Shown in pieces: positions 1-8,253 of a stretch of DNA of 33,338 nt (the first letter of the stretch is position 1; each line of letters starts with the position of its first letter). Made by a program: the position numbers and the translations under genes. The stretch is taken from contig CALXFF010000021.1 of NCBI GenBank assembly GCA_944387525.1, positions 1 to 33,338 on the forward strand, given 5' to 3'. The notes under the pieces are model-generated. The model worked only from the letters and a program-made list of their open reading frames with translations, was not told where the DNA came from and did not search any database. The DNA comes from an uncultured Clostridia bacterium. GTDB taxonomy: Bacteria > Bacillota > Clostridia > TANB77 > CAG-508.

Positions 1-2
1 AA

Positions 3-959
3 TGGGATAAAACATTCCCAAAAAGTGAGAAAGTAAATCATAGAAAGGTAACATTTCATAATCGTTATGGAATAACATTAGCAGCAGATTTATATGAGCC
101 AAAAGATGCAGAAGGAAAACTTCCAGCAATTGCTGTATGTGGACCATTTGGAGCGGTAAAAGAACAAGCATCAGGACTATATGCACAAATTATGGCAGAA
201 AGAGGATTTTTGACAATAGCATTTGATCCTTCATTTACAGGCGAAAGTGGCGGAACACCTCGTTATGTTGCATCACCAGATATAAATACAGAAGACTTTT
301 CAGCAGCGGTAGATTTCTTATCAATACAAGATAACGTAGACCCAGAAAGAATTGGTATCATTGGAATTTGTGGATGGGGAGGAATGGCATTAAATGTTGC
401 AGCAATTGATACAAGAATTAAAGCAACAGTTACATCTACAATGTATGATATGAGCCGTGTAAACGCAAATGGATATTTTGATAGCATGGACGAAAATGAG
501 CGTTATGAAATGAAAAAAAGTTTAAATGCTCAAAGAATAGAAGATTACAAAACAGGAGAATATAAAAGAGCAGGCGGAGTTGTAGATCCACTTCCAGAAG
601 ATGCACCTTTCTATGTAAAAGACTATCATGATTATTACAAAACAAAACGTGGATATCATATAAGATCAGGAAATTCAAATGATGGATGGAATGTAACAGG
701 AACAATGTCATTTGTGAATCAACCGATTTTGCAATATAGTAATGAAATAAGAAGTGCAGTCTTAATGATACATGGAGAAAAAGCTCATTCATATTATTTT
801 AGTAAAGATGCTTATAACAATATGATAAAAGATAGCAATTATAAAGATAATAAGGAATTAATGATTATTCCAAATGCAGTTCATACTGATTTATATGATA
901 AAGTAGATATAATTCCATTTGATAAAATAGAAGAATTTTTTAAAGCAAATTTAAAATAA
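3..959 (+). CDS. Alpha/beta hydrolase (dienelactone hydrolase-like), 5' end outside window
   Basis: The reading frame is open from the left edge, so the true start lies upstream; 318 residues are visible. The fold is that of an alpha/beta hydrolase acting on esters or similar bonds. The nucleophile elbow is G-I-C-G-W-G-G with the Cys codon at 369-371, so a Cys replaces the usual Ser, as in dienelactone hydrolase relatives. The likely catalytic His is in NAVHTDLYD near the C-terminus. An oxyanion-side motif (VCGPFGAVKEQ) precedes it. No signal peptide can be judged because the N-terminus is missing. The substrate cannot be told from sequence. It is followed at once by a terminator, so it ends its transcription unit. 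Confidence 0.8.
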   Translation, partial: WDKTFPKSEKVNHRKVTFHNRYGITLAADLYEPKDAEGKLPAIAVCGPFGAVKEQASGLYAQIMAERGFLTIAFDPSFTGESGGTPRYVASPDINTEDFSAAVDFLSIQDNVDPERIGIIGICGWGGMALNVAAIDTRIKATVTSTMYDMSRVNANGYFDSMDENERYEMKKSLNAQRIEDYKTGEYKRAGGVVDPLPEDAPFYVKDYHDYYKTKRGYHIRSGNSNDGWNVTGTMSFVNQPILQYSNEIRSAVLMIHGEKAHSYYFSKDAYNNMIKDSNYKDNKELMIIPNAVHTDLYDKVDIIPFDKIEEFFKANLK

Positions 960-1007
960 ATGATGTAATGGAAAATAAAGATATAACTAAATATAAATAA
1001 AATTAAT

Positions 1008-1037
1008 AAAAGCTCTACCACAAAAGTAGAGCTTTTT
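1008..1037. terminator. Bidirectional intrinsic terminator
   Basis: A 10-bp stem (AAAGCTCTAC / GTAGAGCTTT) with a 7-nt loop is flanked by A-run and T-run. It lies between the convergent hydrolase and small basic gene and can serve both strands. Confidence 0.85.
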
Positions 1038-1044
1038 GAAGGTT

Positions 1045-1191
1045 TCAGCATCCTTTTCTTCTTGAATGATGTCTTTTCTTTTTAGAAGCGGTAGAAGCCT
1101 TTTTGGAAGGAGCATCTAAAATCCGTTTCTTAGAAGGATACAAGACTGGAAGAAGTGGATGGGTTGGATGACGACGATTTTGTCTGTTCAT
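1045..1191 (-). CDS. 48-residue highly basic small protein, unknown
   Basis: This short minus-strand gene is supported by its signals rather than by homology. There is a perfect SD (GAGGAGG, 1200-1206) 8 nt before the ATG at 1191, a good promoter upstream and a terminator just downstream. An in-frame start further upstream exists but has no SD. The product is rich in Arg, Lys, His and Pro: it begins MNRQNRRHPTHPLLP and ends in a Lys/Arg/His-rich tail, KKKRHHSRRKGC. It has no membrane segment or signal peptide. Such a charge pattern fits nucleic acid or ribosome binding, but that is a guess. Its G+C is higher than its neighbours, and codon 23 is CGG, a codon nearly absent from this window. Confidence 0.65.
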   Translation of the reverse strand: MNRQNRRHPTHPLLPVLYPSKKRILDAPSKKASTASKKKRHHSRRKGC

Positions 1192-1223
1192 ATAGTGAAC
1201 CTCCTCATAATTTAATTTATCCA

Positions 1224-1252
1224 AATATAACATAGTTTGAATATAAAAACAA
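1224..1252 (-). promoter_or_regulatory. SigA-type promoter for the small basic gene
   Basis: Read on the minus strand: -35 TTGTTT (1247-1252), 17-bp spacer, -10 TATATT (1224-1229) preceded by TG (extended -10). It lies about 30 bp upstream of the start codon. Confidence 0.6.
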
Positions 1253-1408
1253 TAAAATTCAAGAAAAAAGATTTATTAATTTTCAAAATTGAAAACTTTA
1301 ATTTAATTCGCAAAAATTTCCAAAAAAGACTGTAAAAAAACAAAAAAATATGATATAAAAAATACAAATAAAGAATAAAAATATCTAAGAAGAATAGGAA
1401 GTGATTCC

Positions 1409-2110
1409 ATGTCATATATAGAATTCAAAAATGTGTGCAAACAATACACAATGGGAGAAATAACAATAAATGCACTAAACAACACAAACTTTGAAATAGA
1501 AAAAGGAGAATTAGTAGTAATAGTTGGACCATCAGGGGCAGGAAAAACAACAGCCCTAAATATCTTAGGAGGAATGGATTCAGCAACATCAGGCAAAGTA
1601 GTAGTTGATGGAAAAGATGTAACAAGACTAAAAAATAAACAACTAATTCAATATAGAAGAGAAGACATAGGATTTGTATTTCAATTTTATAATCTAGTAC
1701 AAAACTTAACAGCAAAAGAAAATGTTGAATTAGCAACACAAATTTGTAAAGATTCACTAGATGTAGAAGAAGTATTAGAAAAAGTAGGATTAAAAGACAG
1801 AATGAAAAATTTCCCTTCACAACTATCAGGAGGAGAACAACAAAGAGTCGCAATTGCAAGAGCGATAGCAAAAAATCCAAAATTATTATTATGTGATGAA
1901 CCAACAGGAGCGTTAGACTATAAGACAGGAAAACAAATATTAAAATTACTACAAGATACAAGCAAAAAAGAAAATATGACAGTAATAATAATAACACATA
2001 ATAGTGCGATAGCACCAATGGCACATAAAGTAATACATTTTAAAAACGGAACAGTACAAAAAGTAGAATATAATGAAAATCCATTACCAATAGAAGAGAT
2101 TGAATGGTAG
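1409..2110 (+). CDS. ABC transporter ATP-binding protein, MacB/LolD family
   Basis: Cytoplasmic ATPase of 233 residues, the normal length for this family. Walker A is GPSGAGKTT at residues 40-48, the Q-loop lies near GFVFQFYNL, the signature LSGGEQQR begins at residue 139, and Walker B with D-loop ([12 protein letters not shown]) follows. The family drives FtsX/MacB-type permeases that work on membrane or cell-wall substrates rather than classical import. The large permease that follows is the obvious partner; the two genes are separated only by a palindromic repeat. The ATG at 1409 has a modest SD (AGGAAG). The gene ends in a short acidic tail after the H-loop (IITHNSAIA). Confidence 0.93.
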   Translation: MSYIEFKNVCKQYTMGEITINALNNTNFEIEKGELVVIVGPSGAGKTTALNILGGMDSATSGKVVVDGKDVTRLKNKQLIQYRREDIGFVFQFYNLVQNLTAKENVELATQICKDSLDVEEVLEKVGLKDRMKNFPSQLSGGEQQRVAIARAIAKNPKLLLCDEPTGALDYKTGKQILKLLQDTSKKENMTVIIITHNSAIAPMAHKVIHFKNGTVQKVEYNENPLPIEEIEW

Positions 2111-2217
2111 TGGCGGTGTCGCGTTGGGGACGTTTCTCATGCGACATTGAGTATTAAATAATTAATATTTAGTGATTTTAGAATATAAATGTCGCATGAG
2201 AAACGTCCCCAAAAGGA
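2111..2217. repeat. Palindromic REP-like element with perfect 24-bp arms
   Basis: Arms at 2124-2147 and 2189-2212 are exact reverse complements (24 of 24) containing GGGGACGTTTCTCATGCGAC, separated by 41 AT-rich bases. It begins immediately after the stop codon of the ATPase gene and sits inside the ABC operon. The same arm sequence recurs in the element after ftsK, and the distal part (GAAACGTCCCCAAAAGGAC) recurs at the start of miaA. Confidence 0.9.
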
Positions 2218-2243
2218 CAAAAGACAAAAAGGAGGTGGCGAAA

Positions 2244-5200
2244 GTGAAAAAAGCCTTAATTAAAGACAGTGTAAAAGAAATAAAAAATACCTATAAAAGA
2301 TTTTTATCTCTTTTATTAATGGCGTTTTTAGGAGTGGGCTTTTTTGCTGGAATAAGGGCTACTTCTCCAGATATGGTCAACACAATTGACACATATTATA
2401 AACAACAAAAGATGTATGATATACAAGTAATATCAACACTTGGATTAACAGAAGATGACATTAATAGTATAAAACAAATTGATGGAGTTGATATTGTAGA
2501 AGGAACATACGAAACAGATGGAATAGTTGAATTAGAAAACAAAGAGATTATAACAAAAGTTTTATGTGTAGATGAATTAAATCAGCCATTATTAGTTGAA
2601 GGAGAGTTGCCACAAAATAGTAATGAATGTGTAGTTGAAGAAAATTTCTTAACACAAAATAACAAGGCAATTGGAGATACAATAACAGTTGAAATAGAAA
2701 ATACACAAAATGATGAAGGCGAAGATATGGAATATCTATATAATAAAGAATTAAAAATAGTTGGAACTGTGAAAAGCTCACTATATATTTCGAATGAAAG
2801 AGGAAGCAGTAGCTTAGGAGATGGAAAAATAGATTATTATATCTATATCTCAAAAGACAATATTCAGGCAAAAGGTATATACACAAATATATATGTAACG
2901 TTAAAGAATGCAACAAAATATGAAACAGCAAGTTCAAAATATGAAGATTGTGTAGAAGAAGTAAAAAATAAAATTAAAGAAATAAAAGAAGAAAGAGAAA
3001 CAGCAAGACATGATGAATTAGTGCAAAAAGCAACAGATAAATTAAATGATGCAGAAACAGAATGTAATGAAAAGAAACAAGAAGCAGATGAACAAATAGC
3101 AGAAGCACAAAAAAAGATAGATGATGGAAAAGCAGAAATTGAGAGTTCAGAAGCTGAAATAAAAGAAAATGAAGAAAAAGCAAATTCAGAATTTGCAAAT
3201 GCAGAAAAACAGATTGCTTCTGCAAAACAAGAAATTCAGACAAATGAGAAAACATTACAATCAAAAGAACAAGAAGCAAACAGTCAAATTTCAGAATTAG
3301 AAACACAAAAACAAAGATTGATAGGGCAAAGAGACTCTTTAAATAGCCAATTAGCCACATTACAAAACACATATAATTCAATTGTATCACAGCTTCAAAA
3401 TGAGGCACTAGATGATAAAACAAAAGAACAATTAGGCCAACAAAAACAACAATTAGAAAGTCAAATACAAACACTAAACACTACAATTACATCATTAAAT
3501 TCAGGAATAACACAAATTGAACAAGGAATTAATCAAGCAAACACAGAAATTACACAAGCAAAAAATAAATTACAAACTGCAAAAAATCAATTATCATCAC
3601 AAAAAAGAAAATTAAATCAGCAAAAAAGTAGTACATATGCACAATTAGAAGATGCAAAAGAGCAAGTAGAACAAGCAAAAATAGAATTACAACAAGGAGA
3701 ACAAGAGTTAGAAACGCAAAAACAAGATGTAGAAAAGCAGTTACAAGACGCAGAAAAAGAATTGATTGATGCAAGACAAGAAATATCAGAAATAGAAAAT
3801 CCTGAATGGTACATACTAGATAGATATGCAAATTCTGGATATTCAAGTTTTGCACAAGATAAAGAAAGTGTATACAATATAGGTCAAGTATTCCCAATAG
3901 TATTTTTCCTTGTAGCAGTATTAATTTCACTCACATCAATGACAAGAATGGTTGAAGAGCAAAGAACACAAATTGGAACTTTAAAAGCATTAGGATATAA
4001 CAAAATACAAATTGCAGGAAAATACATGCTATATTCAAGTCTTGCATGTATAATTGGTGGATTATTAGGAATGGCAGTAGGATTTATATTAATCCCATCA
4101 CTTATATGGCACATGTATGAAGTTGTATATCAAGTACCAGAATTCTTAATTAGCTTTAATTGGGAATATGGAGGAGCAGGACTAATATTAATTAGTGTAT
4201 GTATAATAGGAGCAACAGTTTATTCATGTATAAAAGAATTAAGGCAACAACCAGCAACACTAATGAGACCAAAAGCTCCAAAAATCGGGAAAAGAGTATT
4301 CTTAGAAAGAATAAACTTTATATGGAAAAGATTAAGTTTCAGCCAAAAAGTAACAATAAGAAACATATTCAGATATAAAAAGAGATTTATGATGACAATA
4401 ATAGGAATATTTGGATGTACATCACTAATCTTAGCAGGATTTGGATTAAAAGACTCAATAGGAAGTTTAATGCCAAATCAATATGGGAAAATATTTAAAT
4501 ATGACATGCAAATCAATCTAAAAGACGGATTAGATGAAACACAGAAAAGTGAATATATAGCTGGACTAAATCAAAAAGAACAAATAGAAGATACATTAGA
4601 AACAGAAATGTTAACAAGAACAGCTATCAACGGTGAAAATGAGGAAGATGTACAAATAATAGTGCCAAAAAATCAAGACGAATTAGAAAAAATGATTAGC
4701 TTAATAGATATTAATTGGAAAGAAAAGATTGAATTGCAAAAAGGTCAAATAGTTATCACAGATAAATTAGCAGAACTTCTTGATGTAAAACAGGGAGATA
4801 AAATAACATTAAAAAGTGATGATGAAGAAAATGAAATAGTAATTTCAAATGTTGCAGAAAACTATGTGTATCATTATGCATACATGACAAGAGAAACTTA
4901 TGAAGAATTATTTGGAAAGCAATATGAAACAAATGCAATACTAACAAAAAATATAGATATGAACGAAGAACAAGAAAATAGTTTATCAACAGAAATTATG
5001 AATCAAAATGAAGTTTCATCAATAACTAGAAACTCAGACGCTGAAGAAGTAATGAACACTACAATGAATTCATTAAATTATGTTGTGCTAGTATTAATAG
5101 TTTCAGCAGGATTACTTGCATTTGCAGTTTTGTATAATCTATCAAATGTAAATATAAGCGAAAGAATTAGAGAGCTTGCAACAATAAAAGTTTTAGGATT

Positions 5201-5474
5201 TTACGATAAAGAAGTATATACCTATGTAACTAGAGAAACTATTTTGTTAACATTAATCGGAATAGCTTTAGGCTTAGTTGGAGGATATTTCCTAAATTAC
5301 TTTATTATTGGAACTTGCGAAATTGATATGCTTAGATTTAGCAAAGTTATTCATCCAATAAGTTATTTGTATGCTATATTAATAACAGTAGTTTTTACAG
5401 TAATAGTAAACATTTTTACGTATTTTGCATTGAAAAAAATAGATATGATAGAAAGTTTGAAAAGCATAGAATAG
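2244..5474 (+). CDS. FtsX/MacB-type ABC permease with long extracellular coiled coil
   Basis: The start is set at GTG 2244 because AGGAGG lies 8 nt upstream; the earlier in-frame ATG at 2172 lies inside the repeat. The protein is 1076 residues. It has an N-terminal membrane segment (about residues 21-40), then an extracellular domain, then a Gln/Glu/Lys-rich coiled coil of roughly 280 residues (about 240-520). The first FtsX domain follows with three segments (about 547-660), and the second half has a segment near 718, another extracellular domain and three final segments (about 946-1060). Two FtsX domains in one chain allow it to work with the upstream ATPase dimer. Known relatives are mechanotransmission or lipid/peptide-export systems. 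The substrate is not evident. Confidence 0.88.
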   Translation: MKKALIKDSVKEIKNTYKRFLSLLLMAFLGVGFFAGIRATSPDMVNTIDTYYKQQKMYDIQVISTLGLTEDDINSIKQIDGVDIVEGTYETDGIVELENKEIITKVLCVDELNQPLLVEGELPQNSNECVVEENFLTQNNKAIGDTITVEIENTQNDEGEDMEYLYNKELKIVGTVKSSLYISNERGSSSLGDGKIDYYIYISKDNIQAKGIYTNIYVTLKNATKYETASSKYEDCVEEVKNKIKEIKEERETARHDELVQKATDKLNDAETECNEKKQEADEQIAEAQKKIDDGKAEIESSEAEIKENEEKANSEFANAEKQIASAKQEIQTNEKTLQSKEQEANSQISELETQKQRLIGQRDSLNSQLATLQNTYNSIVSQLQNEALDDKTKEQLGQQKQQLESQIQTLNTTITSLNSGITQIEQGINQANTEITQAKNKLQTAKNQLSSQKRKLNQQKSSTYAQLEDAKEQVEQAKIELQQGEQELETQKQDVEKQLQDAEKELIDARQEISEIENPEWYILDRYANSGYSSFAQDKESVYNIGQVFPIVFFLVAVLISLTSMTRMVEEQRTQIGTLKALGYNKIQIAGKYMLYSSLACIIGGLLGMAVGFILIPSLIWHMYEVVYQVPEFLISFNWEYGGAGLILISVCIIGATVYSCIKELRQQPATLMRPKAPKIGKRVFLERINFIWKRLSFSQKVTIRNIFRYKKRFMMTIIGIFGCTSLILAGFGLKDSIGSLMPNQYGKIFKYDMQINLKDGLDETQKSEYIAGLNQKEQIEDTLETEMLTRTAINGENEEDVQIIVPKNQDELEKMISLIDINWKEKIELQKGQIVITDKLAELLDVKQGDKITLKSDDEENEIVISNVAENYVYHYAYMTRETYEELFGKQYETNAILTKNIDMNEEQENSLSTEIMNQNEVSSITRNSDAEEVMNTTMNSLNYVVLVLIVSAGLLAFAVLYNLSNVNISERIRELATIKVLGFYDKEVYTYVTRETILLTLIGIALGLVGGYFLNYFIIGTCEIDMLRFSKVIHPISYLYAILITVVFTVIVNIFTYFALKKIDMIESLKSIE

Positions 5475-5501
5475 GGATTTTTAGGACCGTCCCCTAATCC
5501 C
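5474..5501. repeat. Short REP-like hairpin at stop codon
   Basis: An imperfect palindrome begins with the last base of the permease stop codon. GGGATT pairs with AATCCC and the centre holds AGGACCGTCCCCT. Its reverse complement contains GGGATTAGGGGACGG, the same motif found at the end of the GAPDH gene and, with one extra T, after ftsK. It could also act as a weak hairpin between the permease and birA. Confidence 0.65.
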
Positions 5502-5520
5502 GAAAAAGAAAGGTGAAAAG

Positions 5521-6117
5521 ATGGAAATTGACGAAATAAAAAATGCCAAAACAAACAGAATAGGAAAAAAGATAGAATATTATGAGCAAATTGATTCGAC
5601 ACATAAATATGCACAAAGAATTGCTGAGAAGGAAAAAAACAGAGAAAATGACGGAAAAGTAATAATAGCAGAAGTACAAACAGATGGAATAGGAACTAAA
5701 GGAAGGCAATGGTACACAGGAAAAGGCAAAAACATTGCTATGACAATAATTTTAAATACTGCTAAAAAGGCAAAAGATTTAAAAGATTTGCCAATAGAAA
5801 TAGCAAAAGCAATTCAAAAATCTATATATGACTTATATGGATATACTTTAGAGATAAAACTACCAAATGATTTAATGTTGAATGGAAAGAAAATATGTGG
5901 AATTTTAACTCAAATTAATACTTTAGGAGAAGAAATTCAGTATATTTTAATTAGTTTTGGCTTCAATGTTAATGAAGATAATTTTGTAAATTATGATAGT
6001 GAAGAAATGAAATTAAAACAGATTGCAACTTCTTTAAAACATGAATTTAAAAAAGAATTTAAAAGAGAAGAAATAATAGCTAAAATACTAGAAAATATTG
6101 AAAAAATAGAACTTTAA
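5521..6117 (+). CDS. birA: Biotin--protein ligase, single-domain BirA
   Basis: 198 residues. It joins biotin, through biotinyl-AMP, to a lysine of biotin carboxyl carrier proteins in the cytoplasm. The family motifs are present in order: substrate-loop motif DSTHKYA near residue 28, GIGTKGRQW (variant of GRGRRGRxW) near residue 60, KLPNDLML (variant of KWPND) and KICGIL. No N-terminal helix-turn-helix is present, so unlike E. coli BirA it should not act as a repressor. It is also shorter than usual at the C-terminus, where the small SH3-like domain is missing or reduced. An SD (AAAGGTG) precedes the ATG, and a terminator overlaps its stop codon. Confidence 0.85.
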   Translation: MEIDEIKNAKTNRIGKKIEYYEQIDSTHKYAQRIAEKEKNRENDGKVIIAEVQTDGIGTKGRQWYTGKGKNIAMTIILNTAKKAKDLKDLPIEIAKAIQKSIYDLYGYTLEIKLPNDLMLNGKKICGILTQINTLGEEIQYILISFGFNVNEDNFVNYDSEEMKLKQIATSLKHEFKKEFKREEIIAKILENIEKIEL

Positions 6118-6140
6118 ACCAATTAAAGTTCTATTTTTTT
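6104..6140 (+). terminator. Intrinsic terminator after birA
   Basis: Stem TAGAACTTTAA / TTAAAGTTCTA followed by a run of seven T. The left arm includes the birA stop codon. Confidence 0.88.
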
Positions 6141-6248
6141 ACATGGAGAATAAAATGTATTACAAATACAATATTAATAATTTATGCAAAAGGTTTATAG
6201 GTAAATCCTTTACTAAAAACCTAAATACATTATACAAGGAATGATAAT

Positions 6249-6632
6249 ATGGAAGTACATCAAGTTGCAGAAAATAACTTTTTAGTTAATATATTCAAAG
6301 GAATAGGAATAGCATTTGCAATCACACTAATACTATTACTTATATTTTCGGCAGTATTAACATTTTCTAATATAAGCGAAAATGTCATAAGCCCAGTTAT
6401 AATAACAGCAACTGCAATAAGTATATTAATTGGAAGTTCAATAGGAAACAACAAAATTAAGAAAAATGGACTACTAAATGGAGCTTTGGTTGGAATTATT
6501 TATATGGTCATAATATACTTGATTTCAAGTCTTTTAAACTGGAGATTTAGTTTAAACTTGCAAAGCATAATAATGATAGTAGTAGGCATGATATTTGGAA
6601 TGCTTGGAGGAATTATTGGAGTAAATAGGTAA
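6249..6632 (+). CDS. Four-helix membrane protein, TIGR04086-like
   Basis: 127 residues, nearly all membrane. Four hydrophobic segments are seen at about 15-40, 48-64, 75-95 and 104-124, separated by short loops with KIKKNG between helices 2 and 3. Glycine-rich helix ends (GMIFGMLGGIIG) and the overall size match the small Firmicutes membrane family TIGR04086 (DUF3792). The function of that family is unknown to me. An SD (AAGGA) lies 8 nt before the ATG. It stands alone: a terminator lies upstream and a convergent gene downstream. Confidence 0.7.
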   Translation: MEVHQVAENNFLVNIFKGIGIAFAITLILLLIFSAVLTFSNISENVISPVIITATAISILIGSSIGNNKIKKNGLLNGALVGIIYMVIIYLISSLLNWRFSLNLQSIIMIVVGMIFGMLGGIIGVNR

Positions 6633-6674
6633 GGAAACATTAGCATAATAAGAGGCATAGTTAAATAAAAGATA

Positions 6675-7991
6675 CTAAATACCAGCATTCCAATAATCAA
6701 TTAAATATTGCCTTTGAGAATTAGGAACAATATTAATACGAATTGCAGACATAGGCTTATCATAACTATACATAGTTTCTTGACCATTATATTTACAAGG
6801 AAGCCAGCCGATACCTTTAATATAAATTTGATAAACAACTGAATATTCAGAGTAATCATCTAAAGATAAAGCAATTCCTGAAAGACCAAAAGGATATTGC
6901 TTAGCAATTTCTTCTGGTATTGGATTATAACCATTAGGAGAGGAATAATTCACACCTGTTCCTCCAAATTCAGTAAATATTTTACCTGAAAGATAAGCCA
7001 AATTTTCCTTATTCACAGTTCTCCAAGAACTTAAAGGGTTATATCCATAATTATATCTAAGTTCAGTAAATTTACAATTACCAGAAGAACCCTCACCATA
7101 ATAAGTATAAAGAAAAGCTCTACCTTTTAAAGAAGATGGATTAAGGCTACCAGATGTTCTAATAAATAATGCTTCTGTTTTGCAAATACTATCAGAATTG
7201 ATAACTTGCTCACCTGCGATACTACCCGAAGTAACCAAATATGTATTATTAGTTCCAGCATCATATGCACCATATTCCAAAATTATATTACTTGCTTTTT
7301 TTATTGAAACCAATGGTGAGGCAGGATTTTGAGCAAAATCTTTTATAGGTAGTTTATATTCAATAGGATTAGAAAAAGTGCGTGATAAAATCATATTATC
7401 AGAAGAAATATCCCAACCATTAACAGGCTGAATACCTTCATTTATTTTGATAGTTCCTCTAGAATAATTATCAGATATTAATTCTTCAGAAAAAATAGTA
7501 ACTGGAGCGGTATTATCAATTAAAATATTAGAAGAAAATGTTTTTTCCGAACTATTTTGCAAAGATGTATCAATAGCTGAACCTTCTAAAAACGTAATAC
7601 TTAACTTCCCATCACCAGGAACACTTGTAAAAACAATATCATAAATATGTTCACTTTCAGAAATACAAGTAATCCTTTTAAAATTAACAGAAACTAATTT
7701 ATTATTAACTTTGATTTTAATATGATTAGAATCTAAATTAATTTTTGAAAGATGGTCTTCTATTATTTGAATTCTAGTTGTAATTATATGAGTTTTATTA
7801 GCATATTTGGGATATTGAGTGTTAGTATTACTAAAACTAAGTAATTTAATTTCTGGCGGTGTATTGTCAAGTTCTAATCTTGCGACTAGAAATGAATTTT
7901 CAAATTGATATTTGGCTAATGAAGAAAAAGAAAAGAATGGCAATATTAGGGCAATGAAAAAACTAAGAATTATAAATAGCTTTGTTTTCAA
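6675..7991 (-). CDS. Secreted surface protein with ChW-like C-terminus, putative SipW-type substrate
   Basis: 438 residues, starting at TTG 7991 with a perfect AAGGAGG. The N-terminus is a signal peptide (hydrophobic residues 5-24) followed by SSLAKYQFENSFLVARLEL. This layout resembles the TasA-like protein encoded divergently (SKY, then I-A-T-W-D-F). An Ig-like stretch begins NTPPEIKLLSF, as in bacterial surface Ig repeats. Residues about 383-423 (VVYQIYIKGIGW ... SAIRINIV) look like one divergent clostridial ChW repeat, a domain associated with extracellular proteins. No LPxTG motif or membrane anchor is seen. The divergent promoter and matching start region link it to the sipW operon. Adhesin or matrix protein is an inference. 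Confidence 0.72.
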   Translation of the reverse strand: MKTKLFIILSFFIALILPFFSFSSLAKYQFENSFLVARLELDNTPPEIKLLSFSNTNTQYPKYANKTHIITTRIQIIEDHLSKINLDSNHIKIKVNNKLVSVNFKRITCISESEHIYDIVFTSVPGDGKLSITFLEGSAIDTSLQNSSEKTFSSNILIDNTAPVTIFSEELISDNYSRGTIKINEGIQPVNGWDISSDNMILSRTFSNPIEYKLPIKDFAQNPASPLVSIKKASNIILEYGAYDAGTNNTYLVTSGSIAGEQVINSDSICKTEALFIRTSGSLNPSSLKGRAFLYTYYGEGSSGNCKFTELRYNYGYNPLSSWRTVNKENLAYLSGKIFTEFGGTGVNYSSPNGYNPIPEEIAKQYPFGLSGIALSLDDYSEYSVVYQIYIKGIGWLPCKYNGQETMYSYDKPMSAIRINIVPNSQRQYLIDYWNAGI

Positions 7992-8038
7992 TAAGCATAC
8001 CTCCTTAAATTAATATAATTTGTGGAAGAGATATATAT

Positions 8039-8067
8039 ATTATAATGTAAAATTCTGGAAAAGTCAA
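8039..8067 (-). promoter_or_regulatory. SigA-type promoter for the minus-strand surface gene
   Basis: Minus strand: -35 TTGACT (8062-8067), 17-bp spacer, -10 TATAAT (8039-8044). The bases right after the -35 read TTTCCAGAAT, nearly identical to the divergent promoter. Confidence 0.8.
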
Positions 8068-8123
8068 CCGCTATTTTTTGTCGAATTTTGCGATGAAAAG
8101 TTAGAAAAAATTGTAAAAAATAG

Positions 8124-8152
8124 TTGACATTTCCAAAATATGGAATTATAAT
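8124..8152 (+). promoter_or_regulatory. Consensus SigA promoter for the TasA-like/sipW operon
   Basis: TTGACA (8124-8129), 17-bp spacer, TATAAT (8147-8152): full consensus. The spacer holds the inverted repeat TTCCA-5-TGGAA, a candidate operator between the two boxes. The leader to the first start codon is about 95 nt. Confidence 0.85.
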
Positions 8153-8253
8153 TAGTTTAACATTTTCATTTTTCTATAATTTTTTTCAAAATTTTTAATC
8201 GAAAAACATTTCAAGAAAAATCAAAATAAAAATATAAAAAGGAGGAATGCTTA

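Noticed and set aside
2172..2243. Start of the FtsX permease at ATG 2172
   Set aside because: The extra 24 residues are encoded by the palindrome; GTG 2244 has a perfect SD.
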